Shown here: piece after piece, positions 55,388 through 64,000 of the stretch | Numbering within the stretch: the stretch's first letter is position 1 | How the letters are laid out: the number at the start of each line of letters is the position of its first letter | Source of the DNA: Micromonospora echinaurantiaca | GTDB lineage: Bacteria; Actinomycetota; Actinomycetes; Mycobacteriales; Micromonosporaceae | Direction of reading: 5' to 3' | NCBI RefSeq assembly: GCF_900090235.1 | Contig: NZ_LT607750.1 | Span: 5,571,001-5,635,000 of the forward strand | Length of the DNA stretch: 64,000 nt | Position numbers and translations under genes: made by a program | The notes under the pieces: model-generated | Database searches by the model: none | The model's input: the letters and a program-made list of their open reading frames with translations, nothing else | What the model was told of the DNA's origin: nothing

Positions 55388-55756
55388 ATGGCACGGGTGG
55401 CGCAGTACACCCTCGACGTGACGGACGTCGACCGGATGGCGACGTTCTGGTCCGCGGCGCTCGGCTACCGGGTCGAGCAGGGCGGCGACGGCAGCGCCAA
55501 GCTGTATCCGCCGCCGGACGCGATCGGCGCGCCCACGGTCTGGTTGCAGGGGTCGGGCACGCCCAAGCGCGACAAGAACCGGCTGCACCTCGACCTGGTC
55601 GCCGACGGCGAGCCGGCCGACGAGGTGGACCGGCTGGTGAAGCTGGGCGCCCGGCCGGCCGACGTGGGACAGACCGGCGAGGAGGGCTTCGTCGTCCTCG
55701 CCGACCCGGAGGACAACGAGTTCTGCGTGCTGGACGGCCCACCGCGCCGGCGCTGA
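55388..55756 (+). CDS. VOC/glyoxalase-like protein
   Basis: A 122-residue single-domain vicinal-oxygen-chelate protein: YTLDVTDVDRMATFWSAALGYRVE, KRDKNRLHLDLVADG and VVLADPEDNEFCVLD, the typical strands and metal-position residues. The ATG follows a GGAGGTGATCC ribosome site. No substrate can be named; such proteins include lyases, dioxygenases and binding proteins. Confidence 0.85.
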   Translation: MARVAQYTLDVTDVDRMATFWSAALGYRVEQGGDGSAKLYPPPDAIGAPTVWLQGSGTPKRDKNRLHLDLVADGEPADEVDRLVKLGARPADVGQTGEEGFVVLADPEDNEFCVLDGPPRRR

Positions 55757-55859
55757 CCGGCGCACCGCCGGGCCGCTCCCGCCCGGGCCGCGCCCCGACA
55801 GTCGGCGGTCCCCCGCCGGCGGCCGGACGGCCCGGCCCGGGTCGGTCGCCCCGCCGCGC

Positions 55860-56303
55860 TCAGGACGCGGTGCCGGTGAGCTTCGCGGCGATCCGGCGGA
55901 AGCCCTCCCGCAGCTCGGCCTCGCTCGGCGGGCGGGTCGGCTCGGTACGCTGGTCCGCCGCGGCGGCCGCCTCCAGTTCCTCGTCGATGGTGTCCTCGTA
56001 GTCGCCGTAGAGGTCGGCCTCCTCGACCTGCGCGATCTCGTCCTCGGCGGCGATCTGCGCGGCCGCGATCTCGCCCCGGATCTCGTCCGCGGAGACCGCC
56101 GGCAGCAGCGGCTCGACCACCGCCATCAGCTGTTCCTCGGCCACCACCGCCTCGGCCAGCGCCAGCGCGTGCGCCCGCTCGTACGGGCCGCAGACCACCG
56201 GCTCCCACTCGTCGGCGTCGCCGAGCGGGCCGAAGGTGATGATCCAGGGCAGGCCGAGCATCGGCGAGTCGTCCGGCAGGTCCAACGTCACGAGTGCGCC
56301 CAC
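55860..56303 (-). CDS. Acidic conserved protein of unknown function
   Basis: A 147-residue acidic protein: GALVTLDLPDDS, LPWIITFGPLGDADEWEPVVCGPYERAHALALAEAV, then a charged coiled stretch (EIRGEIAAAQIAAEDEIAQVEEADLYGDYEDT) and a C-terminal basic helix. The GTG at 56303 is my choice; a GTG at 56357, 18 codons upstream, overlaps the mini-gene and is possible. Neither has a good ribosome site. It follows a GntR regulator gene and a mini-gene on the same strand and may be coupled to them. No function can be assigned. Confidence 0.55.
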   Translation of the reverse strand: MGALVTLDLPDDSPMLGLPWIITFGPLGDADEWEPVVCGPYERAHALALAEAVVAEEQLMAVVEPLLPAVSADEIRGEIAAAQIAAEDEIAQVEEADLYGDYEDTIDEELEAAAAADQRTEPTRPPSEAELREGFRRIAAKLTGTAS

Positions 56304-56349
56304 CGGCCCATCATGGTCCGTCCCGCCGGAACCCTGGGCGGCAATCGCT

Positions 56350-56460
56350 CTATTCACGTTCGGACACGGCCACCTGGGAGCGCCAGCGGGCGGTCCAGTC
56401 CTCCCGCAACCGACCCAGCGCCGCGTCGTCCAGTCCGTACGCGCTGTTCGATTCGAGCAT
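56350..56460 (-). CDS. Mini-gene encoding a 36-residue peptide
   Basis: An open frame of 36 codons that starts MLESNSAYGLDDAALGRL and ends VAVSERE. It has a strong ribosome site (AGGAGAAG) at seven to eight bases from the ATG at 56460, and fits exactly between the GntR gene and the acidic protein gene on the same strand. Composition is protein-like, with a Trp-rich amphipathic end (DWTARWRSQVAV). The peptide could be a small regulator or membrane-associated helix, or the region could be a translated leader of the acidic protein gene. Confidence 0.55.
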   Translation of the reverse strand: MLESNSAYGLDDAALGRLREDWTARWRSQVAVSERE

Positions 56461-56479
56461 CGGTCTTCTCCTGTCGTCG

Positions 56480-56869
56480 TCAGCCCGGCCGGGCCGCGTC
56501 CAGCGCGGCACGGACCAGGGCGAGCGCCGCCGCGGGTGGCACCCCGAGCCGGCCGGCCTGCGCCGCGTAGTCGGCCGCCGCCCGCTGCAACCGGTCCATC
56601 GCATCGTCGCGCCCGGGTGCGACAAACGTGCCGTGCCGACCCCGGGTGCGCAGCAGGCCGGCCGCCTCCAGCTCCCGGTAGGCCCGGGCCACCGTGTTGG
56701 CGGCCAGGTTCAGGTCCGCCGCGAGCTGCCGGACCGTGGGCAGCCGGGTGCCCACCGGCAGCCGGCCGTCGCCGACCATCTCCGCGAGCTGCCCGCGCAC
56801 CTGCTCGTACGGCGGCACCGACGAGTCCTGGTCGACGACGATCAGCACCGGCTTCTCCATCCCGCTCAT
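56480..56869 (-). CDS. GntR-family regulator (YtrA-type, short)
   Basis: A 129-residue GntR regulator made of the winged helix (PPYEQVRGQLAEMVGDGRLPVGTRLPTVRQLAADLNLAANTVARAYRELEAAGLL) and a short helical C-terminal part, the YtrA layout. It starts at ATG 56869, overlapping the YihY-like gene stop (ATGA). YtrA-type regulators often control transporters or membrane proteins in the same operon, here plausibly the YihY-like protein. Confidence 0.9.
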   Translation of the reverse strand: MSGMEKPVLIVVDQDSSVPPYEQVRGQLAEMVGDGRLPVGTRLPTVRQLAADLNLAANTVARAYRELEAAGLLRTRGRHGTFVAPGRDDAMDRLQRAAADYAAQAGRLGVPPAAALALVRAALDAARPG

Positions 56870-57792
56870 CCGGCCCCGCCCGGGGTGCCGGGATCGGTGT
56901 CCACGTCGAGGTCACCCGGCGGCGGGCCGCCCGCCGCGAGGTCCACCACCCGCCCCCGGGTGCTGGTCGCGGCGAGCGCCGCGCCGAACAGCAGCAGCTG
57001 GTTGAGCAGGTAGAGGTAGAGCAGCAGGCCCACCGCGCCGGCCACCACGGTGTACGCCGGGTTCCGCTCGGTGCGCACCACGTAGTAGCGCCCGACGGTG
57101 TTGAGCAGCGTGATGCCGACCGCGACCAGCAGCACCACCGGGCGTAGCCGGACCCGGCTCATCCGCAGCCGGGGCACGGCGACCAGCAGCAGGGTGGCCA
57201 GCACCGCGTTGATCAGCACGCTCAGCACCGCGCTGACCGTGGTGAGGCCGACCGAGCCGGTGCTGCGCAGCAGCCAGCGCAGCAGCGACTCCAACGCGTC
57301 GACCGCGGCCACCGAGACGCCGAGCAGCACGAAGACGACGATCAGCACGCCGAGGTCGACCAGCCGGCGGACCACCAGGTTGCCCGGCTGCTGGTTGAAG
57401 CCGTACATCAACCGCTGCGACGAGCGGATCGCCTCCACCCAGCCGATCCCGGTGAAGACCAGGATGACCAGGCCGACCACCCCGACCGTGCCGCTGCTCT
57501 CGGCGATCTGCACCGGGTCGAGGAACGGCAGGTTCTCCCGGAGGAAGTCGGCGGCGGCCACGCTGACCTCGTCGTTGTCCTCGAGGATCGCGCCGAAGAT
57601 CGAGTACGCGACCAGGGCGAGCGCGAAGACCGCGAAGAAGCCGTAGTAGGCGATCGCCGCGGCCAGCCGCCCGGCCAGCAGGTCGGCGTAGAGTTCGCCG
57701 GCCCGCCAGAGGTGGTCGAACGCGCCGGAGCGGTGGCGCGCGGCCGTCAACCGTCGCCCGATGCCCGCCTCCAGGCGGCCGAACACGTTCAC
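56866..57792 (-). CDS. YihY/BrkB-like membrane protein
   Basis: A 308-residue protein with six membrane segments. LAAAIAYYGFFAVFALALVAYSIFGAIL opens the family signature, and ALAATSTRGRVVDL closes it. GIGWVEAIRSSQRLMYGF is the conserved cytoplasmic loop. The C-terminal tail is short and acidic/proline-rich. It is the first gene of the YihY-GntR operon and starts with GTG. The family is often mislabelled ribonuclease BN; transport or envelope stability is more likely. Confidence 0.88.
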   Translation of the reverse strand: MNVFGRLEAGIGRRLTAARHRSGAFDHLWRAGELYADLLAGRLAAAIAYYGFFAVFALALVAYSIFGAILEDNDEVSVAAADFLRENLPFLDPVQIAESSGTVGVVGLVILVFTGIGWVEAIRSSQRLMYGFNQQPGNLVVRRLVDLGVLIVVFVLLGVSVAAVDALESLLRWLLRSTGSVGLTTVSAVLSVLINAVLATLLLVAVPRLRMSRVRLRPVVLLVAVGITLLNTVGRYYVVRTERNPAYTVVAGAVGLLLYLYLLNQLLLFGAALAATSTRGRVVDLAAGGPPPGDLDVDTDPGTPGGAG

Positions 57793-57867
57793 GCGCTCAT
57801 CCTCGCCGATCCCCGGCCGCCGTGCGGGTAACCGGCCCGCCGCGCGCCCGTCCGGCCGCCGGCCGGG

Positions 57868-58431
57868 TCAGCCGCCCAGCCGGAAGTCCCGGCGCGGCTG
57901 CCACCGGGCCTGCCCGCTGTGCGAGAAGAGGGTGAACGCCTCCACCTCGAACATCGCGGAGAAGTCGGCCAGGTCCTCGTACGCCTTGTCCAGCGCCTCC
58001 GGCGCGACGTCCTGCGCCACCGTGACGTGCGGGTGGTACGGAAAGCGGGCTTCCCGGCGCAGCTCGGGGGCGGCGCTGATCGCGGCGGCCAACAACTCGC
58101 ACTCGCTGATCCCGGCCGCGACCGCGACGAAGACCACCTGGGTCACCGGCCGGAACGTGCCGGTGCCCCGCAGGTGCAGGGTGAACGGCAGGTGGGCGGC
58201 GGCGACCGCGCCCAGGTGCCGCTCGACGGCGGGCAGCGTCGCCACCGGGATCTCGGTCGGCCCGAGCAGCGTCACGTGCGCCGGAATGTCCGCGGCCTGC
58301 GGGTCGCCGGCCTCGGCCCGGCGTCGGGTCAGCATCGCCCCCCACGGCTCGGGGATGTCCACCGCGACCCCGATCTGGATGGTGTCGTCCACCCCGGGCG
58401 CCCCGTTGCTGCCGTCCACGCTTCGCGCCAC
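57868..58431 (-). CDS. 2'-5' RNA ligase-like (2H phosphoesterase) protein
   Basis: A 187-residue 2H phosphoesterase: two HxT motifs are HVTLLG (about 52) and HVTVAQ (about 136), as in LigT/ThpR enzymes. Between them lie strands such as LPFTLHLRGTGTF. A protein of this type acts on cyclic phosphates or 2',5' linkages in RNA or nucleotides. It is a single gene upstream of the YihY operon on the same strand, 75 bases from it. Confidence 0.88.
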   Translation of the reverse strand: MARSVDGSNGAPGVDDTIQIGVAVDIPEPWGAMLTRRRAEAGDPQAADIPAHVTLLGPTEIPVATLPAVERHLGAVAAAHLPFTLHLRGTGTFRPVTQVVFVAVAAGISECELLAAAISAAPELRREARFPYHPHVTVAQDVAPEALDKAYEDLADFSAMFEVEAFTLFSHSGQARWQPRRDFRLGG

Positions 58432-58472
58432 CCCTCCGACCGCCGAACCCGTACCCGTCGCGCCGCGCGACG

Positions 58473-59531
<1,059 letters not shown>

Positions 59532-60554
59532 TCATGACGGCCCCACGGGTCGGGCGGGGCCGGTCGCGGCGGGCGTGTCGACCTCGCGGCGCTGCTCGGG
59601 CAGGCGCACCGCGGAGACGGCGAGCCGGGCCACCCGGCGCCCCTCCAGGGCCAGCACCCGCAGCAGCCACCCGCCGGGCGGCTCCCCCGCCCCGGCCGGG
59701 CCGCCGTCCGGCTCGACGGCCACCGGCACCTCGTCGCCGGCCACCGGCAGCCGGCCCAGCGCCGCCATCACGTACCCGCCGACCGTCTCGTACGGGCCGG
59801 CGGGCAGGCGCACGCCGGTGCGCTCGGCGAAGTCGGCGAGGTTGAGCCGGCCGTCCACCACCGCGGGCAGGCCGGCGCGCACCGGCTCGGGCGGGCCGTC
59901 GTACTCGCCGTGGATCTCCCCGACCAGCTCCTCGATGAGGTCCTCGCAGGTGACGATGCCGGCGGTGCCGCCGTACTCGTCGACCACCACGGCCAGGTGG
60001 TGTCCCTCCCGGCGCATCTCGGTCAGCGCGGCGAGCACCCGCTTGCTGCCGGGCAGCCGCTTCACCTCCCGGGTCAGCTCCCCGACGGTGGTGCACGGGT
60101 CGACCTCGGGGCGCAGCAGCACGTCGCGCAGGTGCACGAAGCCGACCACGTCGTCGTGGGTGCCGTCGACCACCGGGTAGCGGGTGTGCGGTTCGGCGCG
60201 GACCAGCCGGGCCGCCTCGGCGATGGCCAGCCGGGCGGAGAGGAAGACCACCTCGGTGCGGGGCATCATCACCTCGCGGACCAGGCTCGCGCCGGCGACC
60301 AGCACCTCGTCGATGATCCGGCGTTCCTCCGGGTCCAGCAGCGTGTTGGCGGCGACCAGGTCGCGCAGGTCGGCCTCGCTGATCCGCTCCCGGCCGGCGG
60401 CCGGGCTGGCGCCCAGCAGGTCGGTCACCAGCCGGGTGGCGCCGTCCGCGGCGCGGACCACGACCCGGGCCACCGCCCGGGCGAGCGGGCCCGGTTCGCG
60501 GCGCAGCCGCTCCCGCGTCCGCCGCCGGAGCCCGGGACGACCCGCTTCCCGCAT
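59532..60554 (-). CDS. CorC/HlyC-like CBS-domain protein without DUF21 helices
   Basis: A 340-residue protein. The N-terminus is basic and lacks the DUF21 membrane domain found in CNNM-type transporters. Two CBS domains follow (VMMPRTEVVFLSARLAIAEAA and LAALTEMRREGHHLAVVVDEYGG), then the CorC/HlyC C-terminal domain (LPAGPYETVGGYVMAALGRLP). ATG at 60554 is preferred over an upstream start that adds unrelated residues. In other bacteria CorC assists magnesium or cobalt efflux. It lies upstream of trpS on the same strand, 33 bases away. Confidence 0.87.
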   Translation of the reverse strand: MREAGRPGLRRRTRERLRREPGPLARAVARVVVRAADGATRLVTDLLGASPAAGRERISEADLRDLVAANTLLDPEERRIIDEVLVAGASLVREVMMPRTEVVFLSARLAIAEAARLVRAEPHTRYPVVDGTHDDVVGFVHLRDVLLRPEVDPCTTVGELTREVKRLPGSKRVLAALTEMRREGHHLAVVVDEYGGTAGIVTCEDLIEELVGEIHGEYDGPPEPVRAGLPAVVDGRLNLADFAERTGVRLPAGPYETVGGYVMAALGRLPVAGDEVPVAVEPDGGPAGAGEPPGGWLLRVLALEGRRVARLAVSAVRLPEQRREVDTPAATGPARPVGPS

Positions 60555-60629
60555 GCCTTGGATGGTAGACAGCGGAGGCCGCCGCCACCGGCAGGTGCGC
60601 ATGTTCGGGTCTGTTTAATCGTGAGAGTT

Positions 60630-60635
60630 TATGAT
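60630..60635 (+). promoter_or_regulatory. -10 element for the galE-galK operon
   Basis: TATGAT lies about 100 bases before the galE GTG in a locally AT-rich stretch (about 60611-60650). The rest of the 181-base gap holds the galE ribosome site AGGAGG at 60722-60727. No good -35 box is visible at 17 bases. Confidence 0.4.
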
Positions 60636-60735
60636 GGAATGGCGAGCGCGCGGACGCGGAGCGCGGCCCCGACCGGCGGCCGTAGGGTGATCACCACATG
60701 GTCGCGGCCACCCGGCCAGGCAGGAGGAGACCGAC

Positions 60736-61719
60736 GTGAAACTGCTCGTCACCGGCGGCGCCGGCTTCATCGGCAGCGTGGTGACCCGGATGCTGCTGGA
60801 CGCCGGTCACCAGGTGGTCGTCCTCGACAACCTGCGCACCGGGCACCGGGCCGCGCTCGCCCCCGAGGCGACCCACGTCCAGGCGTCCATCCACGAGGCG
60901 GCCCGGGTGGTCACCCCCGAGGCCGGCTTCGACGGGGTGCTGCACTTCGCCGCCCTGATCGCCGCCGGTGAGTCGATGGTCAAGCCGGAGCTCTACTGGC
61001 ACACCAACACCGTCGGCACGCTCGCGCTGCTCGACGCGGTCCGCGCCGCCGGGGTGCCCCGGCTGGTCTTCTCCTCCACCGCCGCCGTCTACGGCAACCC
61101 CACCGAGCTGCCGATCCCGGAGACCGCGGTCAAGGCCCCCACCAACACGTACGGGGCCACCAAACTCGCCGTCGACCTGGCGCTCACCTCCGAGGCAATC
61201 GCGCACGGCCTGGCCGCCGTCTCGCTGCGCTACTTCAACGTGGCCGGCGCACACCTCGACGGCGACGTCGCGCTCGGCGAACGGCACGACCCGGAGACCC
61301 ACCTGATCCCGATCGCGCTCGAGGTGGCCGCCGGCCGCCGGGAGAAGCTCCAACTCTTCGGCGACGACTACCCCACCGTCGACGGCACCTGCGTGCGCGA
61401 CTACATCCACGTCGCCGACCTGGCCCGGGCCCACCTGCTCGCGCTGGACACGGCGACCCCCGGCCAGCACCGGATCTACAACCTCGGCAACGGCAGCGGC
61501 TTCACCAACCGGCAGGTCGTCGACGTGGTCCGCGAGGTCACCGGGCACCCGGTGCCGGTGGAGGTCGCGCCGCGCCGGGAGGGCGACCCGGCCGAACTGG
61601 TCGCCTCGTCCGCGCTGGCCCGCGCCGAACTCGGCTGGGTGCCGCGGAAGCCGACCCTGCACGACATGGTCGGTGACGCCTGGGCCTTCTACCGCGCCCA
61701 CGTGCTGGAGCAGCGGTGA
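60736..61719 (+). CDS. galE: UDP-glucose 4-epimerase
   Basis: Interconverts UDP-glucose and UDP-galactose. The 327-residue protein has the NAD-binding GGAGFIGSVVT, the catalytic YGATK (YxxxK) with upstream FSSTAAVYG, RYFNVAGA and DGTCVRDYIHVADL. The GTG start follows AGGAGG with eight bases spacing. The stop overlaps the galK start in a GTGA junction, making a two-gene Leloir operon without galT. Confidence 0.95.
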   Translation: MKLLVTGGAGFIGSVVTRMLLDAGHQVVVLDNLRTGHRAALAPEATHVQASIHEAARVVTPEAGFDGVLHFAALIAAGESMVKPELYWHTNTVGTLALLDAVRAAGVPRLVFSSTAAVYGNPTELPIPETAVKAPTNTYGATKLAVDLALTSEAIAHGLAAVSLRYFNVAGAHLDGDVALGERHDPETHLIPIALEVAAGRREKLQLFGDDYPTVDGTCVRDYIHVADLARAHLLALDTATPGQHRIYNLGNGSGFTNRQVVDVVREVTGHPVPVEVAPRREGDPAELVASSALARAELGWVPRKPTLHDMVGDAWAFYRAHVLEQR

Positions 61720-62876
61720 CCGACGATGTCGCGGCCCGCGCCACCGCCGGCTTCCGGTCGGCGTACGGGGCGGAGCCGGCGGGCCGCTGGGCGGCTCCCG
61801 GGCGGGCCAACCTGATCGGCGAGCACACCGACTACAACGACGGGTTCGTGCTCCCCTTCGCGCTCTCCCTGCGTACCGTGGCGGCGGCCGCCACCCAGCC
61901 CGGCGAGACCTGGACCGTCTGGTCGGAGCTGACCGGCGAGACGGTCAGCTTCGGCGCCGCCGAGGTCGCCGCGCCGGGCCGGGTCACCGGCTGGGCCGCG
62001 TACGTGGCCGGGGTGGTGTGGGCGCTGCGCGAGGCCGGCCACGCCGTGCCCGGCGCCCGGCTGGCGATCGCCTCCGACGTGCCGCTCGGCTCCGGGCTCT
62101 CCTCCTCGGCCGCGCTGGAGTCGGCCGTGCTGGCCGCCCTGGTCGACCTGGGCGGGCTGGACCTGCCCGCCGAGCGGCGGCCCCGGTTGGCCCAGCGGGC
62201 CGAGAACGCCTACGTCGGCGCGCCGACCGGGATCATGGACCAGTCCGCCGCGATCCGCTGCCGCGCCGGGCACGCGCTCTTCCTCGACTGCCGGGACGAG
62301 TCGGTGGAGCACATCCCGTTCGACCTGGACGCCGCCGGGCTCGCCATGCTGGTGGTCGACAGCCGGGCCCCGCACCGGCACGCCGACGGCGAGTACGCGG
62401 CCCGCCGCAAGTCCTGCGAGCACGGCGCCGAGCAGCTCGGCGTACCGGCGCTGCGGGACGTCGACGTGGCCGGGCTGGACGACGCGCTGGTCCGCCTCGA
62501 CGACGACGAGACCCGTCGCCGGGTGCGGCACGTGGTCACCGAGGACCAGCGGGTGCTGGACACCGTGGCGCTGCTGCGGGCCGGCCGGATCCGCGAGATC
62601 GGCCCGCTGCTGACCGCCTCGCACGCCTCGATGCGGGACGACTTCGAGATCACCGTCCCGGAGATCGACACCGCGGTCGAGGCGGCGCTGGCGGCCGGGG
62701 CGCTCGGCGCGCGGATGACCGGCGGCGGGTTCGGCGGCTGCGTCCTCGCCCTGGTCGACGCCACCGCCGCCGAGACCGTGGCCGCCGCCGTCACGGCCGC
62801 GTACGCCGAGCGCGGCTTCACCACCCCCGGACACGTCACCGTGCTGCCCGGCCCCGGCGCCACCCGGCTGGACTGA
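61716..62876 (+). CDS. galK: Galactokinase
   Basis: Phosphorylates galactose to galactose 1-phosphate. The 386-residue GHMP kinase shows the galactokinase signature GRANLIGEHTDYNDGFVLP, the ATP-binding PLGSGLSSSAALE and the C-terminal GARMTGGGFGGCVLAL. The GTG start overlaps the galE stop by four bases. Galactose 1-phosphate uridylyltransferase, needed between the two activities, is not within the window on this strand. Confidence 0.95.
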   Translation: MTDDVAARATAGFRSAYGAEPAGRWAAPGRANLIGEHTDYNDGFVLPFALSLRTVAAAATQPGETWTVWSELTGETVSFGAAEVAAPGRVTGWAAYVAGVVWALREAGHAVPGARLAIASDVPLGSGLSSSAALESAVLAALVDLGGLDLPAERRPRLAQRAENAYVGAPTGIMDQSAAIRCRAGHALFLDCRDESVEHIPFDLDAAGLAMLVVDSRAPHRHADGEYAARRKSCEHGAEQLGVPALRDVDVAGLDDALVRLDDDETRRRVRHVVTEDQRVLDTVALLRAGRIREIGPLLTASHASMRDDFEITVPEIDTAVEAALAAGALGARMTGGGFGGCVLALVDATAAETVAAAVTAAYAERGFTTPGHVTVLPGPGATRLD

Positions 62877-62978
62877 GCCGCCGCCCGCCCGAACCCCGCT
62901 CCCCACCGCGACCGTCCGAACACGACGGTCGGTAGGGTGTGTCCCCGCCGGGCGGACACGACGGACTGGGGAGGCGAC

Positions 62979-64000
62979 GTGGGCGACGCCGGTATCACCG
63001 CCCAGGAACGGGCGCTGGCACTGATCCGCGTCGGGCGGCACGCCGACGCGGCACGGGTGCTGACCGACCTGCTGGCCGAGCAGCCCGAACACGTCGGGGT
63101 GCTGCTCATGCTGGCCCGCTGCCGCCGGGAGCTGGGCCAGCTCGCGGAGGCCATGCGGGTGGTCGACCGGGCGCTGGGGGTCGCCGTCGCCAAGGAGCAC
63201 CTGCTCGCCGAGAAGGCCCGGATCCTGTTGGCCGCCGGGCACCCCGGGCATGCGGCGGCCGCCGCCCAGCGGGCGCTGGAGCTGGCCCCGGGGTCGTGGG
63301 AGGCGAACGCGCTGCTGGCCGAGGCGCTGCTCACCCTCGGCAACCCGACCCGGGTGGTGGTCGCCCGCCGGTACGCCGACACCGCGCTGGACCTCGCCCG
63401 CCACATCCCCGACGTACACCTGCTCGACGCCCGGCTGCACGCCCGGATGGGCCGGCCGCGGGCCGCGCGGGAGGCCTGCCGGCAGGCCCTCGCCCTGGAC
63501 CCGGCGTACGAACCGGCGCTGCGCCAGCTCGCGCTGCTGGACGCCGCGCGGGACCGGGCCGGGCGGGCCGCCCGCGGCTTCACCGCCGCGCTGGCCGCCG
63601 CCCCGCAGAACCCGGGGGCCGCGGCCGCGCACGAGGCGGTCGCCGCCGCGCTGTGCTGGCGGCTGTTCGACCTGCTGGTGCTGGCCACCCTCGGGCACTG
63701 GGCGCTGTTCACGGCGATCGCGGGCGCGCTCGGCGACGCGGCCCGGCCCGCCCGGCTGGCCGCCGCGCTGGCGGTGCCGCCGCTGGTCGCCGCGGTGGGC
63801 GTGCTGGCCTGGCGACGACAGCCGGCGGCGGTGCGCTGGCAGCTACGCCGGCAGCTCCGCTCGACCTCGGTGGTGCTCTGCCTGCTGCTCACCCTGACCG
63901 TGACCGCCGGTCTGGTGGTCGGCAGCAGCGCGCCGGTGCCGGGCGCGCTGCTGCTGGTCCCCGGTTGCGCGGTCTTCGCGTTCCGCGCCTGGCGGCAGCT
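62979..64000 (+). CDS. TPR membrane protein, cut by the window edge
   Basis: The frame starts at GTG 62979 after a GGGGAGG ribosome site and runs on beyond the window. The first 210 residues form TPR units (ALALIRVGRHADAARVLTDLLAEQPEH, then LLAEKARILLAAGHPGHAAAAAQRALELAPGS, and more). Membrane segments follow (LFDLLVLATLGHWALFTAIAG, LAVPPLVAAVGVLAW, VVLCLLLTLTVTAGLVVG). A TAGGGT -10-like box lies at 62933-62938 and an inverted repeat GTGTCC/GGACAC at 62939-62959. The C-terminus and function are unknown; TPR parts usually bind protein partners. Confidence 0.75.
   Translation, partial: MGDAGITAQERALALIRVGRHADAARVLTDLLAEQPEHVGVLLMLARCRRELGQLAEAMRVVDRALGVAVAKEHLLAEKARILLAAGHPGHAAAAAQRALELAPGSWEANALLAEALLTLGNPTRVVVARRYADTALDLARHIPDVHLLDARLHARMGRPRAAREACRQALALDPAYEPALRQLALLDAARDRAGRAARGFTAALAAAPQNPGAAAAHEAVAAALCWRLFDLLVLATLGHWALFTAIAGALGDAARPARLAAALAVPPLVAAVGVLAWRRQPAAVRWQLRRQLRSTSVVLCLLLTLTVTAGLVVGSSAPVPGALLLVPGCAVFAFRAWRQ

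Overview
The window is very GC-rich chromosomal DNA with many GTG starts and start/stop-overlapping operons. Its gene content (a four-gene conservon, a BlaI/M56 pair, cydABCD, a MalR-controlled maltose cluster, an F420/PPOX-type oxidoreductase) is that of an actinomycete. A dispersed-looking element whose reverse strand reads like an N-terminus beginning (V)SARSELASPAVAN points, by inference, to the Micromonosporaceae (Micromonospora-like). No rRNA, tRNA, CRISPR array or intact insertion sequence was seen. The window cuts one gene at each edge: a phosphohexomutase on the left and a TPR protein on the right.

Layout. 1-5.5 kb: the end of a phosphomannomutase-type gene, a GOLPH3-like gene, upp, then deoC followed by two overlapping aldehyde dehydrogenase genes, the second truncated. 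5.5-9 kb: a large secreted repeat/beta-propeller protein. 9.2-16.5 kb: a leaderless blaI gene, an M56 peptidase gene and the cytochrome bd operon cydABCD, joined by a cluster of CTAC/GTAG palindromes that look like BlaI operators. 16.6-17.8 kb: a permease-prefix protein and a PadR regulator. 18-26.7 kb: an acidic conserved protein, a 783-aa protein that looks like a domesticated IS110-type transposase, and a conservon (cvnABCD). The kinase and the transposase-like protein share a C-terminal tail motif.

26.9-41 kb is mostly nucleoside salvage: a uridine-kinase-like gene, adenosine deaminase, and a BMP-type nucleoside ABC transporter (lipoprotein, ATPase, two permeases) followed by an extended cytidine deaminase and thymidine phosphorylase. 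Together with upp and deoC they make a nearly complete route from imported nucleosides to bases, ribosyl or deoxyribosyl phosphates and acetaldehyde, which the ALDH next to deoC could oxidise. The transporter ATPase appears to start at a CTG codon. Interspersed are a flavin/F420 oxidoreductase operon, a MarR/YczE divergent pair and an RlmA-type methyltransferase.

41-46 kb: membrane proteins, a TetR regulator with paired operators, and a glycosyltransferase operon. 46-55 kb: the maltose/maltodextrin system (GH13, malG-malF-malE, malR, alpha-glucosidase) with CTTGC/GCAAG operator half-sites and a tandem 51-bp repeat between malF and malG. 55-64 kb: VOC protein, a GntR/YihY cluster with a 36-aa mini-gene, a 2'-5' RNA ligase-like protein, trpS, a CorC-like protein, galE-galK and a TPR protein.
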